Source of the DNA: Thalassovita sp.
GTDB lineage: Bacteria; Pseudomonadota; Alphaproteobacteria; Rhodobacterales; Rhodobacteraceae
Length of the DNA: 64,000 bases
Direction: 5' to 3'
NCBI GenBank assembly: GCA_017792425.1
Contig: CP051233.1
Location: 1,708,402 to 1,772,401 of the forward strand
Made by a program: the position numbers and the translations under genes. The notes beneath the pieces are model-generated. The model worked only from the letters and a program-made list of their open reading frames with translations, was not told the origin of the DNA and searched no databases. Each line of letters starts with the position of its first letter. Position 1 is the stretch's first letter. This document shows, one piece after another, positions 63,629 through 64,000 of the stretch.

Positions 63629-64000
63629 CACGTGTATTGCAAGCCGGCCGGGTCGAGCCGAAATCAGGAGAAACCCGTTCGGTCGTGGTGTTCCTGCATG
63701 GCTATGGGGCCAATGGGGCGGACCTGTTGGGACTGGCTGATCCGTTGGGGGATCATTTGCCGGATACGCTGTTCATCGCGCCGGATGCGCCGGAGAATTG
63801 CGCCGGATCGCCCTTTGGGTTCCAGTGGTTCCCAATCCCGTGGATCGACGGGTCGTCGCAGGAAGAGGCCGAGCGCGGGATGCAGCAGGCAGTGGACGAC
63901 CTGAATGCCTTTCTGGACGGGGTGCTGGTGGACAATGACCTGCTGCCGGAACAAATGGTGCTGTTCGGGTTTTCGCAAGGCACGATGATGTCGCTGCATG
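63625..64000 (+). CDS. Phospholipase/carboxylesterase family protein (3' end cut by window)
   Basis: First 125 residues of an alpha/beta hydrolase. VVVFLHGYGANGADLLGLADP (21-41) and nucleophile S117 in GFSQGTM match the carboxylesterase/thioesterase (EstB-like) family of about 220 aa. Coupled to the glycosylase gene by ATGA. The rest lies outside the window. Confidence 0.88.
   Translation, partial: MTRVLQAGRVEPKSGETRSVVVFLHGYGANGADLLGLADPLGDHLPDTLFIAPDAPENCAGSPFGFQWFPIPWIDGSSQEEAERGMQQAVDDLNAFLDGVLVDNDLLPEQMVLFGFSQGTMMSLH

Overview
The window is a continuous stretch of GC-rich bacterial chromosome that looks like Rhodobacterales, most likely the Roseobacter group. The evidence is a gene-transfer-agent (GTA) locus followed by cysE, a pyruvate dehydrogenase E1 beta subunit carrying its own lipoyl domain, a stand-alone pterin-binding piece of a split methionine synthase, the carboxynorspermidine polyamine route, and the short extragenic repeat typical of that order. 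No rRNA, tRNA, CRISPR array, insertion sequence or integrase was seen. The right end cuts a carboxylesterase gene.

Layout. 1-3.9 kb: two crotonases and a thiolase, then a glycosyltransferase. 4.2-13.3 kb: an acetate module (acs, a zinc-lid adenylate kinase, DUF4212 plus sodium:solute symporter) followed by a cNMP/CBS/nucleotidyltransferase regulator, a small membrane protein and a membrane-anchored DnaQ-type exonuclease. 13.3-17.7 kb: rlmE and ppx/gppA, then a folate/C1 trio (small PF13769-type protein, MetF-like reductase, split-MetH pterin domain). 17.8-22.6 kb: glucokinase, then a phosphorelay made of a LuxR-type regulator, a periplasmic molybdopterin-fold protein without cysteine and a hybrid kinase. 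22.8-27.4 kb: tig, a luxR-luxI pair and rpsF-rpsR-rplI. 27.6-30.1 kb: a membrane protein, YceI and a cytochrome b561-YceI fusion. 30.3-36.5 kb: fabD, fabG, acpP, fabF and mltG, with a PilZ gene on the opposite strand, then a DUF1992 gene. 36.6-37.6 kb: a ykkC-family riboswitch in front of an EamA transporter. 37.6-40.0 kb: nspC and its partner dehydrogenase. 40.2-43.1 kb: a collapsed GTA cluster. 43.2-48.9 kb: cysE, cysK and pdhABC. 49-54.5 kb: ftsB, an AidB-like dehydrogenase, class I aldolase, pgk and two cyclophilins. 54.6-64 kb: a DUF3179 protein, cysS with a low-GC mosaic segment, cimA with two overlapping genes, an MFS transporter, cobA, a base-excision glycosylase and the partial esterase.

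The main observations are these. (1) The GTA cluster is reduced to the small-terminase gene plus one open frame that joins the N-terminal ATPase of the large terminase to the C-terminal half of the last tail gene; about a dozen structural genes are missing between two short, in-frame ends. (2) That remnant keeps a good promoter, and directly behind it lie a possible leaderless 27-codon leader peptide and a strong intrinsic terminator inside that leader. (3) A ykkC-type riboswitch controls an EamA transporter. (4) CysRS carries a segment of about 430 bp with clearly lower GC. (5) A two-component system uses a sulfite-oxidase-fold periplasmic protein that has lost the metal-ligating cysteine. 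(6) The AHL synthase is divergent at several normally invariant positions.
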